64,000 nucleotides of DNA from Pseudarthrobacter sp. ATCC 49987 (GTDB taxonomy: Bacteria; Actinomycetota; Actinomycetes; Actinomycetales; Micrococcaceae). The stretch's first letter is position 1. Every line of letters begins with the position of its first letter. The notes under the pieces were generated by a model. That model was given only the letters and a program-made list of their open reading frames with translations, did not search any database and was not told where the DNA came from. This document shows positions 14,991-25,389 of the stretch, one piece after another. The stretch lies in assembly GCF_009928425.1 (NCBI RefSeq), contig NZ_JAABNS010000001.1, positions 2,294,001 through 2,358,000 on the forward strand. Reading direction: 5' to 3'. Both the position numbers and the translations under genes were made by a program.

Positions 14991-17180
14991 TCAGCTGGCC
15001 GGCTGCCCGGATTCTTTCGCGAGCCGTTCCAGGGCCGCGAGGGCGATGGCGGGATCGGTGGTGGGCCAGAAGGGCGGCAGGGCAGCGCGGAGGAATCCGC
15101 CGTAGCGTTCGGTGGACAGCCGGGAGTCCAGCACGGCCACCACTCCCCGGTCCGTCGTTGTGCGGATCAGCCGGCCGGCGCCCTGGGCCAGGCGGATGGC
15201 GGCGTGGGTCGCGGAAACACTCATAAAGCCGTTACCCCCGGCCTGGGCCACCGCGCGGGACCGCGCCGTCATCAGGGGATCATCGGGCCGCGGGAACGGA
15301 ATCCGGTCGATCACGACGAGGCGGCAGGAGGCCCCGGGCACGTCGACACCCTGCCACAGGGACATGGTGCCAAAAAGGCAGGTGTCCGGTTCGTCGGCGA
15401 ACTGCTTCACGAGCGCCGTCATGGTCGAATCCCCCTGGCACAGGATGCTCATGTCCAGCCGCGGCCGCATGGCCTCAGCGGCGTCCTCCGCCGCGCGCCG
15501 GGAGGAGAACAGGCACAGGGCCCCGCCGCCGGAGGCCCGGATCAGCTTCTCGAGCTCGTCGAGGGCTTCCGGAGAGGTGCCGCGGCCGGGTTTGGGCAGG
15601 TGCTTCGCAACGTAGAGGATGCCCTGTTTCGGGTATTCGAAAGGCGAGCCGACGTCGACCCCGGTCCAGCTGGGGGCGCCGGGTCCGACCAGGCCGAGAC
15701 CACCGGCAGCAGGTTCGAAGGCTGACCCGATCGCCAGGGTGGCCGAGGTCAGGATGACGGTGTGGTCCGCGAACAGGCCCTCACGGAGCCGTCCCGCGAC
15801 ACTGAGGGGGGCGACGTTGATCAGGGCGGGCGCGGACTCGTCGGGCTGGGAGTAGCCCTGCTGCGGGTCGAAGGTGCTGTTCCTGGAAAACCAGACCACT
15901 TCACGGTTTTCCCGCGCCGACAGCAGCCGTTCGCACAGCTCCAGGATCACCATGAGGCGGGACCGCGCGAGCTGCCGGCCGCCGTCGGCCGTGTTGGCGC
16001 TGTCCCCCTTTGAGTCGGAGAGCGCCGCGCGGCAGGCGTCCCGCAACTGGTCCACGCAGTCCAGCTGTTCGCTGTTGAGGCCGTTGGGCATGAGTCCGCT
16101 GGGGACCCCTTCGATGGCGAGTTCGAGGTTGGACGCGGCGTTGTTCAGGGCGTCAACGGTGATGCCGGTGTGCTTCCGTGCCCCGGAGGCGGCGGCGTGC
16201 ACCATCGCGACGGAGAGCTGGCCGGAGACGGCACCGGTCACCCGGTCCTGGAGTTCGTGGGCTTCATCGACCACCACAACGTCGTATTCGGGCAGCACGG
16301 CAAGGCCCTCGAAGGCGCTGACGGCCAGCATGGCGTGGTTGGTGACCACGACGTCGGCGTCCGCGGCGTTCTGGCGGGACAGTTCGCTGAAGCATTCCGC
16401 AGCGAGCGGGCATTTCTGCGCGCCGAGGCACTCCATCGAGGTGACCGAGACCTGCCGCCAGGCGCGGTCTGTCACCCCGGGCAGGAGTTCGTCGCGGTCC
16501 CCCGTCACGGTGTCCTCGGCCCATTCGCGCAGCCGGACGACTTCCTTGCCGAGCTGGGACGAGGGTCCGCCCATCGCCGCGGCGAAATGCGGCACGGAGG
16601 TATCCTCGCCGAGCGAGAACAGCTGCCCTTCCGAGGGTTCTTCCGACGGGAAGCCGCCGTCGAGTTTGTGGCGGCACACGTAGTTGGAACGGCCCTTGAC
16701 GAGGGCGACCTTAACGGGCCGTTCGAGCGCCGGGGTAATGCTCTTCAGCAGCCGGGGCAGGTCGCGGCCGACAATCTGGGTCTGCAGGGCCAGGGTGGCG
16801 GTGGAGACCAGGGTGGGCTTGTCGCTCACGAGCGAATGGGCGATGAGCGGAATCAGGTACGCCAGGGACTTGCCGGTGCCGGTTCCGGCCTGGACCAGCA
16901 GGTGGTCGCCGCTGTCAATCGCGTGCGCCACCTGTCGGGCCATTTCGTGCTGGCCGTCGCGGCTCTGGCCACCCATGCCCGACACGGCACGGTCGAGGAG
17001 TTTGATGACGAACTCCTCGCCGGCCGGGCCGCCTGTCCTGGCTGAACGCTTTCCGGCGGATACAGTCTCCCCGGCGTCCGTCCCGGCGTGGTCCACTGGT
17101 GCCGGGCCCTGAGTTGCCGGGTCCTCCCCCGCCGGTTCGCCCGTGTCTGTGTCCGCCCCGGTCACCGCTGCCTCAGTCAT
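14991..17180 (-). CDS. dinG: ATP-dependent DNA helicase, DinG/XPD family
   Basis: A 729-residue superfamily 2 helicase that unwinds DNA (5' to 3' in the family) and helps replication past R-loops and damage. Walker A (QAGTGTGKSLAYL), DEAH box (VVVVDEAHEL) and four cysteines of the XPD-type iron-sulfur cluster (YVCRHKL, then ECLGAQKCPLAAECF) are visible, followed by the C-terminal motor motifs (FGTMSLWQGVDVPG, QGAGRLIRTTTDRG). The first 45 residues are a low-complexity acidic stretch. The ATG at 17180 overlaps the hflX end by 8 bases, so the two are co-transcribed. No LexA box was seen in front, although dinG is SOS-controlled in E. coli. Confidence 0.9.
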   Translation of the reverse strand: MTEAAVTGADTDTGEPAGEDPATQGPAPVDHAGTDAGETVSAGKRSARTGGPAGEEFVIKLLDRAVSGMGGQSRDGQHEMARQVAHAIDSGDHLLVQAGTGTGKSLAYLIPLIAHSLVSDKPTLVSTATLALQTQIVGRDLPRLLKSITPALERPVKVALVKGRSNYVCRHKLDGGFPSEEPSEGQLFSLGEDTSVPHFAAAMGGPSSQLGKEVVRLREWAEDTVTGDRDELLPGVTDRAWRQVSVTSMECLGAQKCPLAAECFSELSRQNAADADVVVTNHAMLAVSAFEGLAVLPEYDVVVVDEAHELQDRVTGAVSGQLSVAMVHAAASGARKHTGITVDALNNAASNLELAIEGVPSGLMPNGLNSEQLDCVDQLRDACRAALSDSKGDSANTADGGRQLARSRLMVILELCERLLSARENREVVWFSRNSTFDPQQGYSQPDESAPALINVAPLSVAGRLREGLFADHTVILTSATLAIGSAFEPAAGGLGLVGPGAPSWTGVDVGSPFEYPKQGILYVAKHLPKPGRGTSPEALDELEKLIRASGGGALCLFSSRRAAEDAAEAMRPRLDMSILCQGDSTMTALVKQFADEPDTCLFGTMSLWQGVDVPGASCRLVVIDRIPFPRPDDPLMTARSRAVAQAGGNGFMSVSATHAAIRLAQGAGRLIRTTTDRGVVAVLDSRLSTERYGGFLRAALPPFWPTTDPAIALAALERLAKESGQPAS

Positions 17181-18741
17181 TGCTGATGAACGAATCCAGT
17201 TCAGCGGCGAATCCTTCGCGCACCATCACGACGGCGCGGGTGCCCGCTTCCTCGTGGTCGAGGCTGACGATCTCGGCGTCGGTCTCGTGCAGCTTGCTGA
17301 GCAGGTCGCCGCGGTTGTACGGGATCATCAGTTCCAGCTTCACGCTGGGCCGCGGGATGCCTCCGCTGATGGCCGTGAGCAGTTCCGGGATGCCTTCGCC
17401 CGTGCGTGCCGAGACCACAACGTGGCGCGGTTCGCGCTGCTTGAGCCGTTCGATCACGAAGGGGTCGGCGGCGTCGGCCTTGTTCAGGATGATGATTTCC
17501 GGAACCTTGCGTGCGTCGACTTCGCTGAACACCTTGCGGACCGCGGCGATCTGGCCCTCCGGATCCGGGTGGGAGACGTCCACGACGTGCAGGATCAGGT
17601 CCGCGTCGGCGACTTCCTCCAGGGTGGAGCGGAAGGCCTCCACGAGCTGTGTGGGCAGCGAACGGACGAAGCCGACAGTGTCGGCGAGGGTGTACCCCAG
17701 CCCGTCCGAGGTCTCCGCCTTGCGGACCGTCGGGTCCAGCGTGGCGAAGAGGGCGTTCTCCACGAGGACACCGGCGTCGGTCAGCCGGTTCAGCAGCGAG
17801 GACTTGCCGGCGTTGGTGTACCCGGCGATCGCGACGGAGGGCACAGCATTACGACGGCGGTTGGCCCGCTTGGTCTCGCGGGCCGGCTTCATCGCGGCGA
17901 TTTCACGCCGCAGCTTGGCCATCCGGGTGCGGATCCGGCGGCGGTCCAGTTCGATTTTGGTTTCACCGGGACCACGCGAACCCATGCCGGCACCGGCACC
18001 GCCCACCTGGCCACCGGCCTGGCGGGACATCGAGTCACCCCAGCCGCGCAGGCGCGGGAGCAGGTATTCGAGCTGGGCCAGTTCAACCTGGGCCTTGCCC
18101 TCGCGGCTCTTGGCGTGCTGGGCAAAGATGTCAAGGATCAGGGCCGTGCGGTCGATGACCTTGACTTTGACGATGTCTTCGAGGCTGCGGCGCTGGGACG
18201 GAGCCAGTTCGGCGTCGACGACGACCGTGTCCGCGCCGGTGGACATCACGATGTCCTTGAGCTCCTGGGCTTTGCCGGAACCAAGGAAGGTGCCCGGATC
18301 GGGCTTCTGGCGGCGCTGGACAATCCCGTCGAGGACTTCCGAGCCCGCCGTCTCAGCGAGTGCGGCGAGTTCGCGCAGCGAGTTTTCCGCGTCGGCGAGG
18401 GTGCCTTCGGTCCAGAGGCCGGCCAGCACAACGCGTTCCAGGCGCAACTGCCGGTATTCGACTTCGGTGACGTCTTCGAGTTCCGTGGACAGGCTGCCGA
18501 TGCGGCGCCGGGCGTGGCGGTCCGCGAGGTCCTGCTGGTCGCCGTCGTACGTGCTGTGTTCCTCGTCCAGCCGGGAAATCGCCTGGGCCTTGCCGAGCAC
18601 CGAGGAGGGCTCACCGGCGGCATGGGCTGTGTTCCCGGCAGGGGTGTCCTTGGAGAGGATCCGGTCGATGACAGCCTGGATTTCCGCAGGACTCATGTCC
18701 TGGGCGGCTGAATCGGGTCCGGTGTTGGGCTGACTGGTCAT
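17173..18741 (-). CDS. hflX: ribosome-associated GTPase HflX
   Basis: Obg-HflX superfamily GTPase that splits or rescues stalled ribosomes in other bacteria. The HflX N-terminal domain (VLAGLWTEGT... VQRRQKPDPGTFLGSGKAQEL), the glycine-rich linker (GAGAGMGSRGPGETKIELDRRRI) and the G domain are clear: G1 GYTNAGKSSL, G3 DTVGF, G4 NKAD, G5 SARTGEG. 522 residues, somewhat longer than average because of an N-terminal extension of about 90 residues. ATG at 18741 is set by AAAGGAG 3 bases upstream; the frame extends further without support. First gene of an hflX-dinG pair. Confidence 0.93.
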   Translation of the reverse strand: MTSQPNTGPDSAAQDMSPAEIQAVIDRILSKDTPAGNTAHAAGEPSSVLGKAQAISRLDEEHSTYDGDQQDLADRHARRRIGSLSTELEDVTEVEYRQLRLERVVLAGLWTEGTLADAENSLRELAALAETAGSEVLDGIVQRRQKPDPGTFLGSGKAQELKDIVMSTGADTVVVDAELAPSQRRSLEDIVKVKVIDRTALILDIFAQHAKSREGKAQVELAQLEYLLPRLRGWGDSMSRQAGGQVGGAGAGMGSRGPGETKIELDRRRIRTRMAKLRREIAAMKPARETKRANRRRNAVPSVAIAGYTNAGKSSLLNRLTDAGVLVENALFATLDPTVRKAETSDGLGYTLADTVGFVRSLPTQLVEAFRSTLEEVADADLILHVVDVSHPDPEGQIAAVRKVFSEVDARKVPEIIILNKADAADPFVIERLKQREPRHVVVSARTGEGIPELLTAISGGIPRPSVKLELMIPYNRGDLLSKLHETDAEIVSLDHEEAGTRAVVMVREGFAAELDSFISND

Positions 18742-19200
18742 GGTCTCCTTTAGAGGTTCGGCAGTTTCAGAATAGTGCCGATCGGGGCTGGGTGGGGCGG
18801 TATTCGCGCTGGGCTGACGACTATTGGTCAATCGGTGTCTCCTGGATGCCTGCGGCAGCGGTGCTGGGGGCAGGGTGGGCTCCGCGCAGGAGCGGTGAGA
18901 AGGGGGAACAGGCGTGGTGGTCGCCTTGGGGAGGGAGAAACTGTCCGCCCGGCCGCGCTCCAGTGAGCACTGCCAAACTCCAAGGGGTTCGGGCGCCAGC
19001 GGTGGGTCCTTTTCAGGAGCATCGTGGGTGGCGCACTGAGCGGAAGGTAACTACCTGCGTCGCTGCGGGGACGGGTGTTAACCCGTGCCGGCTACTTGAA
19101 GTTCAGGAACATGTCTTTAAGACTAGCAGATGGCAAAGGTACCCCCGGTCCCCCGCCGCGGTTTCGCCTGCGGGCCGTCGGCCAACTAATCTGGGCAGTT
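18742..19200. other. 459-base gap between hflX and the methyltransferase gene
   Basis: No convincing gene, tRNA or repeat is seen. Several short open frames exist on both strands but none has a good ribosome site or family resemblance. The hflX promoter should lie near 18745-18800 and a -10-like TAATCT (19187-19192) precedes the next gene. Confidence 0.5.
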
Positions 19201-19815
19201 ATGGAGTCTGCACACTATTTCAGCGCCCAGCCTGCCGGGCCGTTCACCCGCAAGCCACTGACCGTGGAGCTGGCCGGTGAAACCAGGCAGCTGCAGACGT
19301 CCTCGGGCATCTTCAGCCCGGACAACATCGACAAGGGCACGGCCGTGCTGCTGGCCGAGGCTCCCGCCCCGGCACCGCAGGGCACGCTGCTGGACATCGG
19401 CTGCGGCTGGGGTCCGATCGCGCTGACCATGGCCCTGCGGGCACCGCACTCGCAGGTCTACGCCGTGGACGTCAACGAACGCTGCGTGACGCTGACCAAC
19501 GAAAACGCGGCCTTGCTGGGACTGGGCAATGTCATGGCCAGCACGCCCGACGCCGTCGACCCGGAGCTCCGCTTCGACACCATCTGGTCCAACCCGCCCA
19601 TCCGGATCGGCAAGGACGAACTCCACGCCCTGTTGCTCCTCTGGCTGCCGCGGCTGGCGCCAGGCGGTTCCGCGTGGCTTGTCGTGCAGAAGAACCTGGG
19701 CTCGGATTCACTTCAGCGCTGGCTCGCAGCGGAGCTGGACAGCAGCTTCACCGTGACGCGCGAGAGCACCTCAAAGTCGTTCCGCATCCTTCGGGTCAGG
19801 AAAGCGTCCCACTAG
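19201..19815 (+). CDS. class I methyltransferase, RsmC-like small domain
   Basis: S-adenosylmethionine-dependent methyltransferase of the MTS (methyltransferase small) family, probably acting on guanine N2 in 16S rRNA as RsmC does; the exact target is not shown. Motif I LLDIGCGWGPIALTMAL, the acidic motif II VYAVDVNERCV and the catalytic motif IV SNPPIR are present in a 204-residue protein, the single-domain form. ATG at 19201 is preferred since the hydrophilic N-terminus MESAHYFSAQPAG is standard; a TAATCT 8 bases upstream and no ribosome site suggest a leaderless mRNA. Its end overlaps the convergent dapF by 20 bases. Confidence 0.85.
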   Translation: MESAHYFSAQPAGPFTRKPLTVELAGETRQLQTSSGIFSPDNIDKGTAVLLAEAPAPAPQGTLLDIGCGWGPIALTMALRAPHSQVYAVDVNERCVTLTNENAALLGLGNVMASTPDAVDPELRFDTIWSNPPIRIGKDELHALLLLWLPRLAPGGSAWLVVQKNLGSDSLQRWLAAELDSSFTVTRESTSKSFRILRVRKASH

Positions 19816-20752
19816 CCACGATCACCGCGGGTCCGCTGAGCTCGACGTGCTCGTGGCCCTCCGCACCGAGGAAGAACTTCACGCCGACGGCGCCGCCCGG
19901 GACGTGGACGTTCCAGACGTCCGGGGCGCCCTGGCCGGCCCAGTGGCGGATCGCGACCGCTGCGGCACAGGCGCCGGTGCCGCAGGATTGCGTTTCCCCG
20001 ACTCCCCGCTCGTGAACGCGCATCGTGATGGTGCCGACGCCCTCATGGACCAGCGGCTCGGAGGGCACAACGAACTCGACGTTGGTGCCGTGGGGCGGGG
20101 CCGGATCCACGTGAGGAGCGGTAAACAGCTGTGTGGCCTCCAGCTCGGCGGGTTCGGCCAGCGCAACGACGGTGTGCGGATTGCCCATGCTCACGGACAG
20201 CGCGGGCCGGGCGACCTCCAGCCCCGCCGCGCTGACCAGCGAGTCCATGGCCCGCGCGGTGGCCTCGCCCGGAAAGATGAACTCCCAGGGACCCATGTCG
20301 ACGGCGTAGCCGCCGGCGGTGCGGACGATCGTCTTGGCGCCCCCACGGGTGCCGATGGTCAGTGACTCGCCGGCGGGGAGCTCTACGAGGCCTTCGGTGA
20401 TCAGGAAGTGTACAAAGACGCGGACACCGTTGCCACACATCTCGGACAGCGAGCCGTCGCCGTTGCGGTAGTCCATGAACCATTCAGCGTCCGGGTGGTG
20501 CGTGAGCAGCTCCCGGCCCTCGGCGAGCAGCCGGGACGGGACGGCGCGGATCAGCCCGTCGCCGCCGATTCCCCGGTGGCGGTCACAGAGTGCGGCGACC
20601 TGCTCCGGGGTTACTGCCAGGGTGCCGTTGGGGTCGGCGAGGAGCACAAAGTCGTTGCCCGTCCCGTGGCCTTTGGAAAACTTGAGTCCGCTCAGGGCTG
20701 CAGTGTCACCGGTGGAGTTGCGGTCAGCGGCCACGGCCAGGGTTTCGTCCAT
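19796..20752 (-). CDS. dapF: diaminopimelate epimerase
   Basis: Turns LL-diaminopimelate into the meso form for lysine and peptidoglycan synthesis. The two catalytic cysteines are in the right contexts: MCGNGVRVFVHFL and SCGTGACAAAVAI. Other signatures: FSKGHGTGNDFVLLAD and MGNPHTVVAL. 318 residues, with about 25 extra at the N-terminus. ATG at 20752. dapA and dapB are in the same window but not in one operon with it. Confidence 0.96.
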   Translation of the reverse strand: MDETLAVAADRNSTGDTAALSGLKFSKGHGTGNDFVLLADPNGTLAVTPEQVAALCDRHRGIGGDGLIRAVPSRLLAEGRELLTHHPDAEWFMDYRNGDGSLSEMCGNGVRVFVHFLITEGLVELPAGESLTIGTRGGAKTIVRTAGGYAVDMGPWEFIFPGEATARAMDSLVSAAGLEVARPALSVSMGNPHTVVALAEPAELEATQLFTAPHVDPAPPHGTNVEFVVPSEPLVHEGVGTITMRVHERGVGETQSCGTGACAAAVAIRHWAGQGAPDVWNVHVPGGAVGVKFFLGAEGHEHVELSGPAVIVASGTLS

Positions 20753-20849
20753 GCTCCAAGGTTACCGTTCCGGTGCGGGCCGCCGGAAAATTCCCGCGTC
20801 AATCATCCCGTCATTGAGCGCCGTCAAAACAGCATCGTCAAAACCATGG

Positions 20850-21839
20850 TCACTTGGCGCCGCCGCAGAGCGCGGCGGCCTTCGCCACGAGTTCCGGGTC
20901 CCGCCAGTCGAGCCAATGGATGCGGGGGTCGGCCCGGAACCAGGTGAGCTGGCGGCGGGCGAACTGCCGGGTCGCGACAATGGTTTCCTCCGCTGCCTGC
21001 GCCGTGTCCGATTCGCCGTCGAGGACCTTGAGGAACTGGGCATAGCCGAGGGCACGCGGGGCGGTGCGGCCGAGCCGGAGTCCGGCGGCGTCGAGCGTCC
21101 GGACCTCTTCGAGCAGCCCGCCCTCCACCATGGTGTGGACCCGGCGCGCGAGCCGTTCCCGGAGCTGTTCCCGGTCCACCTCGAGCCCAATCTGCACGGC
21201 GGGCTGGAAATACTCGCGGGTGGGCATGAAGGAACTGAACGGCCGCCCGGTCAGTTCGAACACCTCGAGGGCACGGACAATCCGGCGTGCGTCGCCGAGC
21301 CGGCCGGCGGAGACCGGGTCCACGCCTTCCAGCCGCGCCCGCAACGGCGCCGGTCCGCCGGATTCCAGTTCCGCTTCGAGCCGGCTCCGGATGGCAGGAT
21401 CGGTACCCGGGAATTCCAGCACGTCCAGCGCGGCACGGACGTAGAGTCCGGAACCGCCGGCCAGGATGGCACGTTTGCCGCGGGCTTGGATGCCGGCCAT
21501 GAGCTCCCGGGCCTGCTGCTGGAAGTCCGAGACGCTGGCTTCCTCGGTGACGTCCAGGATGTCCAGGAGGTGGTGTGGCACTCCCCTGCGTTCGGCCTCG
21601 GTGATTTTCGCGGTGCCGATGTCCATACCGCGGTAGAACTGCATGGAGTCGGCGTTGATGACTTCGCCGTCGAGCTCCAGTGCCAGCGAGACGGCAAGAT
21701 CGGACTTGCCGGAGCCGGTTGGCCCGACGACGGCGACGACCGGCAGAGCCGGTAATGCGCCGTCCGGTGTGGGTCCGGCCCCGGTGTCGGCTTTGTCGGC
21801 GGACCCTTTGCCGGCCGGGGCGTCCTGCGGAGCTGTCAC
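20850..21839 (-). CDS. miaA: tRNA dimethylallyltransferase
   Basis: Adds an isopentenyl (dimethylallyl) group to A37 of tRNAs that read U-starting codons. The P-loop [19 protein letters not shown], the [17 protein letters not shown] segment, [14 protein letters not shown] and the C-terminal [14 protein letters not shown] are all diagnostic. 329 residues, normal. GTG start at 21839, three bases after the miaB stop, so the pair is co-transcribed; MiaB methylthiolates the product of MiaA. Confidence 0.95.
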   Translation of the reverse strand: MTAPQDAPAGKGSADKADTGAGPTPDGALPALPVVAVVGPTGSGKSDLAVSLALELDGEVINADSMQFYRGMDIGTAKITEAERRGVPHHLLDILDVTEEASVSDFQQQARELMAGIQARGKRAILAGGSGLYVRAALDVLEFPGTDPAIRSRLEAELESGGPAPLRARLEGVDPVSAGRLGDARRIVRALEVFELTGRPFSSFMPTREYFQPAVQIGLEVDREQLRERLARRVHTMVEGGLLEEVRTLDAAGLRLGRTAPRALGYAQFLKVLDGESDTAQAAEETIVATRQFARRQLTWFRADPRIHWLDWRDPELVAKAAALCGGAK

Positions 21840-21842
21840 GGA

Positions 21843-23417
21843 CTAGCGGCCGCGGACAGGGAGGGTGGGCATGCCCAGCGAGACGCCCGTTGTGCCAGAA
21901 GGGGACCCGGGCGCGGGTGCGCCGCAGGAGTCCGCCTGCGACCTGTCCCAGGCATCGCCGGCGCGGGAGCGCCGAAGGCTGTAGTCCTGCGCCGATGCCG
22001 GGTCGGCGACGAGGTGGAACGCGGCGGCCTCGGTGATCGTCACAGTGACGAGGTCGCCCGGGCGGGGCGACTCGGCGCCGTCGGGCACGGAGAAGTGGAC
22101 GAGGCGCTGGTCCTGGGCCCGGCCGGAGAGCCGGTGGGTTTCCTCGGATTTGCGTCCGGAGTGGGCCGTGACCATGACCTCCACGCTCCGGCCGAGCTGG
22201 CGGGCGTTCTCCTCGGCGGCGATCCTGTCCTGCAGGGCGGTGAGGCGTTCGAAGCGCTCCTGCACCACGGCCTTGGGGAGCTGGTCCGGGAGCTCCGCGG
22301 CGGGCGTGCCCGGCCGCTTGGAGTACTGGAACGTGAAGGCGGTGGCGAAGCGGGACTTCTCCACGACGTCGAGCGTGGCCTGGAAGTCCTCCTCGGTCTC
22401 GCCGGGGAAGCCGACGATGATGTCTGTGGAGATCGCGGCATGCGGGATCTTCCCGCGGACCTTGTCCAGGATGCCGAGGAACTTGGCGGAACGGTAGGAC
22501 CGCTTCATGTCCTTGAGGACCTTGTCCGAGCCGGACTGCAGGGGCATGTGCAGCTGCGGCATAACGTTCGGGGTCTCGGCCATGGCGTCGATGACGTCGT
22601 CGGTGAAGGCGGCGGGATGTGGACTCGTGAAGCGGACGCGTTCCAGGCCGGGGATGTCACCGCAGGCGCGCAGCAGTTTGGAGAAAGCCTGCCGGTCGCC
22701 GAATTCAACGCCATAGGAGTTCACGTTCTGGCCCAGCAAGGTTACTTCGATGGCGCCGTCGGCAACGAGGGCCTGGATCTCGGCCAGGATGTCGCCGGGG
22801 CGGCGGTCCTTTTCCTTGCCGCGCAAGGCCGGGACGATGCAGAAGGTGCAGGTGTTGTTGCAGCCGACGGAGATCGACACCCAGCCGGCGTAGACCGAGT
22901 CACGCTTGGTCGGCAGTGTGGAGGGGAAGACGTCGAGCGACTCGAGGATTTCGAGTTGTGCCTCGTTGTTGTGGCGGGCCCGTTCCAGCAGGGCAGGCAG
23001 GGCACCGACGTTGTGGGTGCCGAAGACGGCGTCCACCCAGGGGGCCTTCTTGAGGATGGTATCGCGGTCCTTCTGCGCCAGGCACCCGCCGACGGCGATC
23101 TGCATTCCGGGATTGGCGGCCTTAGCCGGCGCCAGCATGCCGAGGTTTCCGTAGAGCTTGTTGTCGGCGTTTTCCCGCACCGCGCAGGTGTTGAAGACCA
23201 CGACGTCGGCCAGTTCCCCGGCGGCGGGGACATAACCGGCGGCTTCGAGCATCCCGGACATGCGCTCGGAATCGTGCACGTTCATCTGGCAGCCGAACGT
23301 CCGCACCTGGTACGTGCGGGCCTGCGACGCGGAGGGCTGTGCCGCGGCACCAGGTGTTGACGATGCGTCGGTGGAAGGGGTGGTGCCGGCTGCTGGGGAG
23401 GGAATGGTCAAACTCAC
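21843..23417 (-). CDS. miaB: tRNA-2-methylthio-N6-dimethylallyladenosine synthase
   Basis: Radical SAM methylthiotransferase that completes ms2i6A37 after MiaA. The N-terminal UPF0004 domain ([18 protein letters not shown], with further cluster cysteines in FNTCAVREN and VGGCLAQ), the radical SAM triad CNNTCTFC, and the TRAM domain (LGRSVEVMV ... [10 protein letters not shown]) are visible. A 45-residue Ser/Gly/Pro-rich C-terminal tail is not usual. GTG start at 23417 without a clear ribosome site; the first 35 residues are low complexity, so a later start is possible. Confidence 0.95.
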   Translation of the reverse strand: MSLTIPSPAAGTTPSTDASSTPGAAAQPSASQARTYQVRTFGCQMNVHDSERMSGMLEAAGYVPAAGELADVVVFNTCAVRENADNKLYGNLGMLAPAKAANPGMQIAVGGCLAQKDRDTILKKAPWVDAVFGTHNVGALPALLERARHNNEAQLEILESLDVFPSTLPTKRDSVYAGWVSISVGCNNTCTFCIVPALRGKEKDRRPGDILAEIQALVADGAIEVTLLGQNVNSYGVEFGDRQAFSKLLRACGDIPGLERVRFTSPHPAAFTDDVIDAMAETPNVMPQLHMPLQSGSDKVLKDMKRSYRSAKFLGILDKVRGKIPHAAISTDIIVGFPGETEEDFQATLDVVEKSRFATAFTFQYSKRPGTPAAELPDQLPKAVVQERFERLTALQDRIAAEENARQLGRSVEVMVTAHSGRKSEETHRLSGRAQDQRLVHFSVPDGAESPRPGDLVTVTITEAAAFHLVADPASAQDYSLRRSRAGDAWDRSQADSCGAPAPGSPSGTTGVSLGMPTLPVRGR

Positions 23418-23456
23418 CTGTTAAGGGTACCGGGTCGGCGCGGCTCCGGGGCGTGC

Positions 23457-24128
23457 TCAAGAATCCGGCTCGGCTCCTGCGCCGGAAGCTGCCACAGCCT
23501 CGTCGAGGACGTCGCCCACGATCCGGAAGGCCTGCGAGGGCTGGTAGCCCTTGCGGGCGAGCATGGAAGCCAGCCGGCGGGTGGTTTTGTCCCGCTCGGC
23601 GCGGTCCTCGAACCCGGTCACGCCCCGGAGTTTCCGCTGGACCAGTTCGCGGGCCGCGGATTCCTCGTCCTCGTCGCTGAGCTGTTCCAGCGCGGCGGCG
23701 GCAGTTTCCGCCTCAATGCCCTTCTCGGCAAGTTCCCGCCGGAGCGCGCCCTTGGCGAGTTTGCGGCTCTGCGAACGGGACCGCACCCACATGTCGGCGA
23801 AGTCGGCGTCGTCAACGAGTTTCACTTCTTCGAAGCGGTCCAGCACGGCTTCGGCGACGTCGTCCGGGACGTTGCGCTCGGCCAGTTTGCGGGCGAGCTG
23901 CAGCCGGCTCTTAGGCGAGTTGGTCAGCTGCCGCAGGACAATGGCACGTGCGACCGCCGCCGGGTCCGCGTCACGGTCCTGTTCGGTGGAAGGACCCGCG
24001 CGGCGGGTCCCGTTCCCCGCACGTTCCCCGGGTCCGTCTCCGGGTCCGTGAGCGCCGGTCAGGCCGGGGGCAGGATCCCGGGAGGGGAATCCTGCCCCTT
24101 TGCGCGGCCGGCGGTTAGAAGCCGTCAA
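23457..24128 (-). CDS. recX: RecX, modulator of RecA
   Basis: Binds RecA filaments and limits recombinase activity. The conserved helical repeats are seen: [66 protein letters not shown]. 223 residues with a disordered, Arg/Gly-rich first 50. A TTG at 24128 overlaps the recA stop by 14 bases, the usual recA-recX coupling. Start uncertain within the low-complexity part. Confidence 0.92.
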   Translation of the reverse strand: MTASNRRPRKGAGFPSRDPAPGLTGAHGPGDGPGERAGNGTRRAGPSTEQDRDADPAAVARAIVLRQLTNSPKSRLQLARKLAERNVPDDVAEAVLDRFEEVKLVDDADFADMWVRSRSQSRKLAKGALRRELAEKGIEAETAAAALEQLSDEDEESAARELVQRKLRGVTGFEDRAERDKTTRRLASMLARKGYQPSQAFRIVGDVLDEAVAASGAGAEPDS

Positions 24129-25167
24129 CGGCCTTCAGCTTCGGTGATGCCTCGGTCTCGGCGGGGGCCTTCACTCCGACGCCGAGCTTTTCCTTGATGA
24201 GGCGCTCCAGCTCGGCAGCCAGCTCCGGGTTGTCGCGCAGGAAGCGGCGCGAGTTCTCCATGCCCTGGCCCAGCTGGTCACCGTCGTAGGTGAACCAGGA
24301 GCCGGACTTCTTGATCAGGCCGTGTTCGACACCCATGTCGATGATCCCGCCTTCCCGCGAGATGCCCTGGCCGTAAATGATGTCGAATTCGGCGATCTTG
24401 AAGGGCGGCGCCATCTTGTTCTTGACGATTTTGGCCTTGGTGCGGTTGCCGACGGAGTCCGCGCCCTCCTTGAGGGTCTGGATCCTGCGGACGTCGATGC
24501 GGATCGAGGCATAGAACTTCAGCGCCTTACCACCCGTGGTGGTTTCCGGTGAGCCGAAGAAGACGCCGATCTTTTCGCGCAACTGGTTGATGAAGATGGC
24601 CGTGGTCTTGGTCTGGCTCAGGCGGCCGGTGATCTTCCGGAGCGCCTGGCTCATCAGGCGGGCCTGCAGGCCCACGTGGCTGTCGCCCATGTCGCCTTCG
24701 ATTTCGGCGCGGGGAACGAGGGCCGCGACGGAGTCGATGACAATGACGTCAAGGGAACCGGAGCCAATCAGCATGTCCATGATTTCCAGGGCCTGCTCGC
24801 CGGTGTCGGGCTGGGAGACCAGGAGGGCATCCGTGTCGACGCCGAGCCTGGCGGCGTATTCCGGATCGAGGGCGTGCTCGGCGTCGATGAAGGCAGCGAT
24901 GCCGCCCAGGCGCTGGGCACTGGCGACGGCGTGCAGGGCCACCGTGGTCTTACCGGAGGATTCCGGACCATAGATTTCGACAACGCGGCCACGGGGCAGG
25001 CCGCCAATGCCCAGGGCAATGTCCAAGGCGATGGAGCCGGTGGGAATAACCTCGATGGGCGCACGGACTTCGTCGCCCAGGCGCATGACGGAGCCTTTGC
25101 CGAACTGCTTGTCAATCTGGGCAAGCGCTGCATCAAGCGCTTTCTGGCGATCCGGGGCTGCGGCCAT
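24115..25167 (-). CDS. recA: recombinase RecA
   Basis: Catalyses strand exchange and, bound to single-stranded DNA, activates LexA cleavage. Walker A GPESSGKT at residues 67-74, Walker B VIVDSVAALV, and the loops L1/L2 region ([38 protein letters not shown]) are complete. 350 residues, with a C-terminal acidic/Pro tail, normal. ATG at 25167 follows AGAGGTG. A LexA box lies upstream at 25340-25355, and recX follows in the operon. Confidence 0.98.
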   Translation of the reverse strand: MAAAPDRQKALDAALAQIDKQFGKGSVMRLGDEVRAPIEVIPTGSIALDIALGIGGLPRGRVVEIYGPESSGKTTVALHAVASAQRLGGIAAFIDAEHALDPEYAARLGVDTDALLVSQPDTGEQALEIMDMLIGSGSLDVIVIDSVAALVPRAEIEGDMGDSHVGLQARLMSQALRKITGRLSQTKTTAIFINQLREKIGVFFGSPETTTGGKALKFYASIRIDVRRIQTLKEGADSVGNRTKAKIVKNKMAPPFKIAEFDIIYGQGISREGGIIDMGVEHGLIKKSGSWFTYDGDQLGQGMENSRRFLRDNPELAAELERLIKEKLGVGVKAPAETEASPKLKAVDGF

Positions 25168-25326
25168 GGTTCACACCTCTGTTACTTTCTCGCTGTGGAG
25201 GGGCCGTTGCGGGCCCTGTGTTTAGTGTTCTTGATCAGGTTGGTGATCAGTTCATTACTGAAGCTACTGGCACCCACCGACAGAGTTGTCTGCCGGCCCC
25301 GCATATGTGGAAAACACTCTGAAAAA

Positions 25327-25356
25327 AGCATAGTCCTACCCGAACAGATATTCGAA
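25327..25356 (-). promoter_or_regulatory. recA promoter with LexA box
   Basis: Minus strand: -35-like TTCGAA (25351-25356), 18-base spacer, -10 TATGCT (25327-25332). The LexA box CCGAACAGATATTCGA (25340-25355) covers the spacer and -35. It leaves a leader of about 150 bases before recA. Confidence 0.75.
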
Positions 25357-25389
25357 CAATCCTTGCGGCGTGTCAGGGGCGAAGCCGCG

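Noticed and set aside
18742..19200. Short frames on both strands in the gap after hflX
   Set aside because: No ribosome site, no family resemblance, frames unlike neighbouring codon use.
20753..20849. Possible tiny ORF between dapF and miaA (ending RRPAPER)
   Set aside because: No start codon with a ribosome site; likely only the tail of a shadow frame of miaA.
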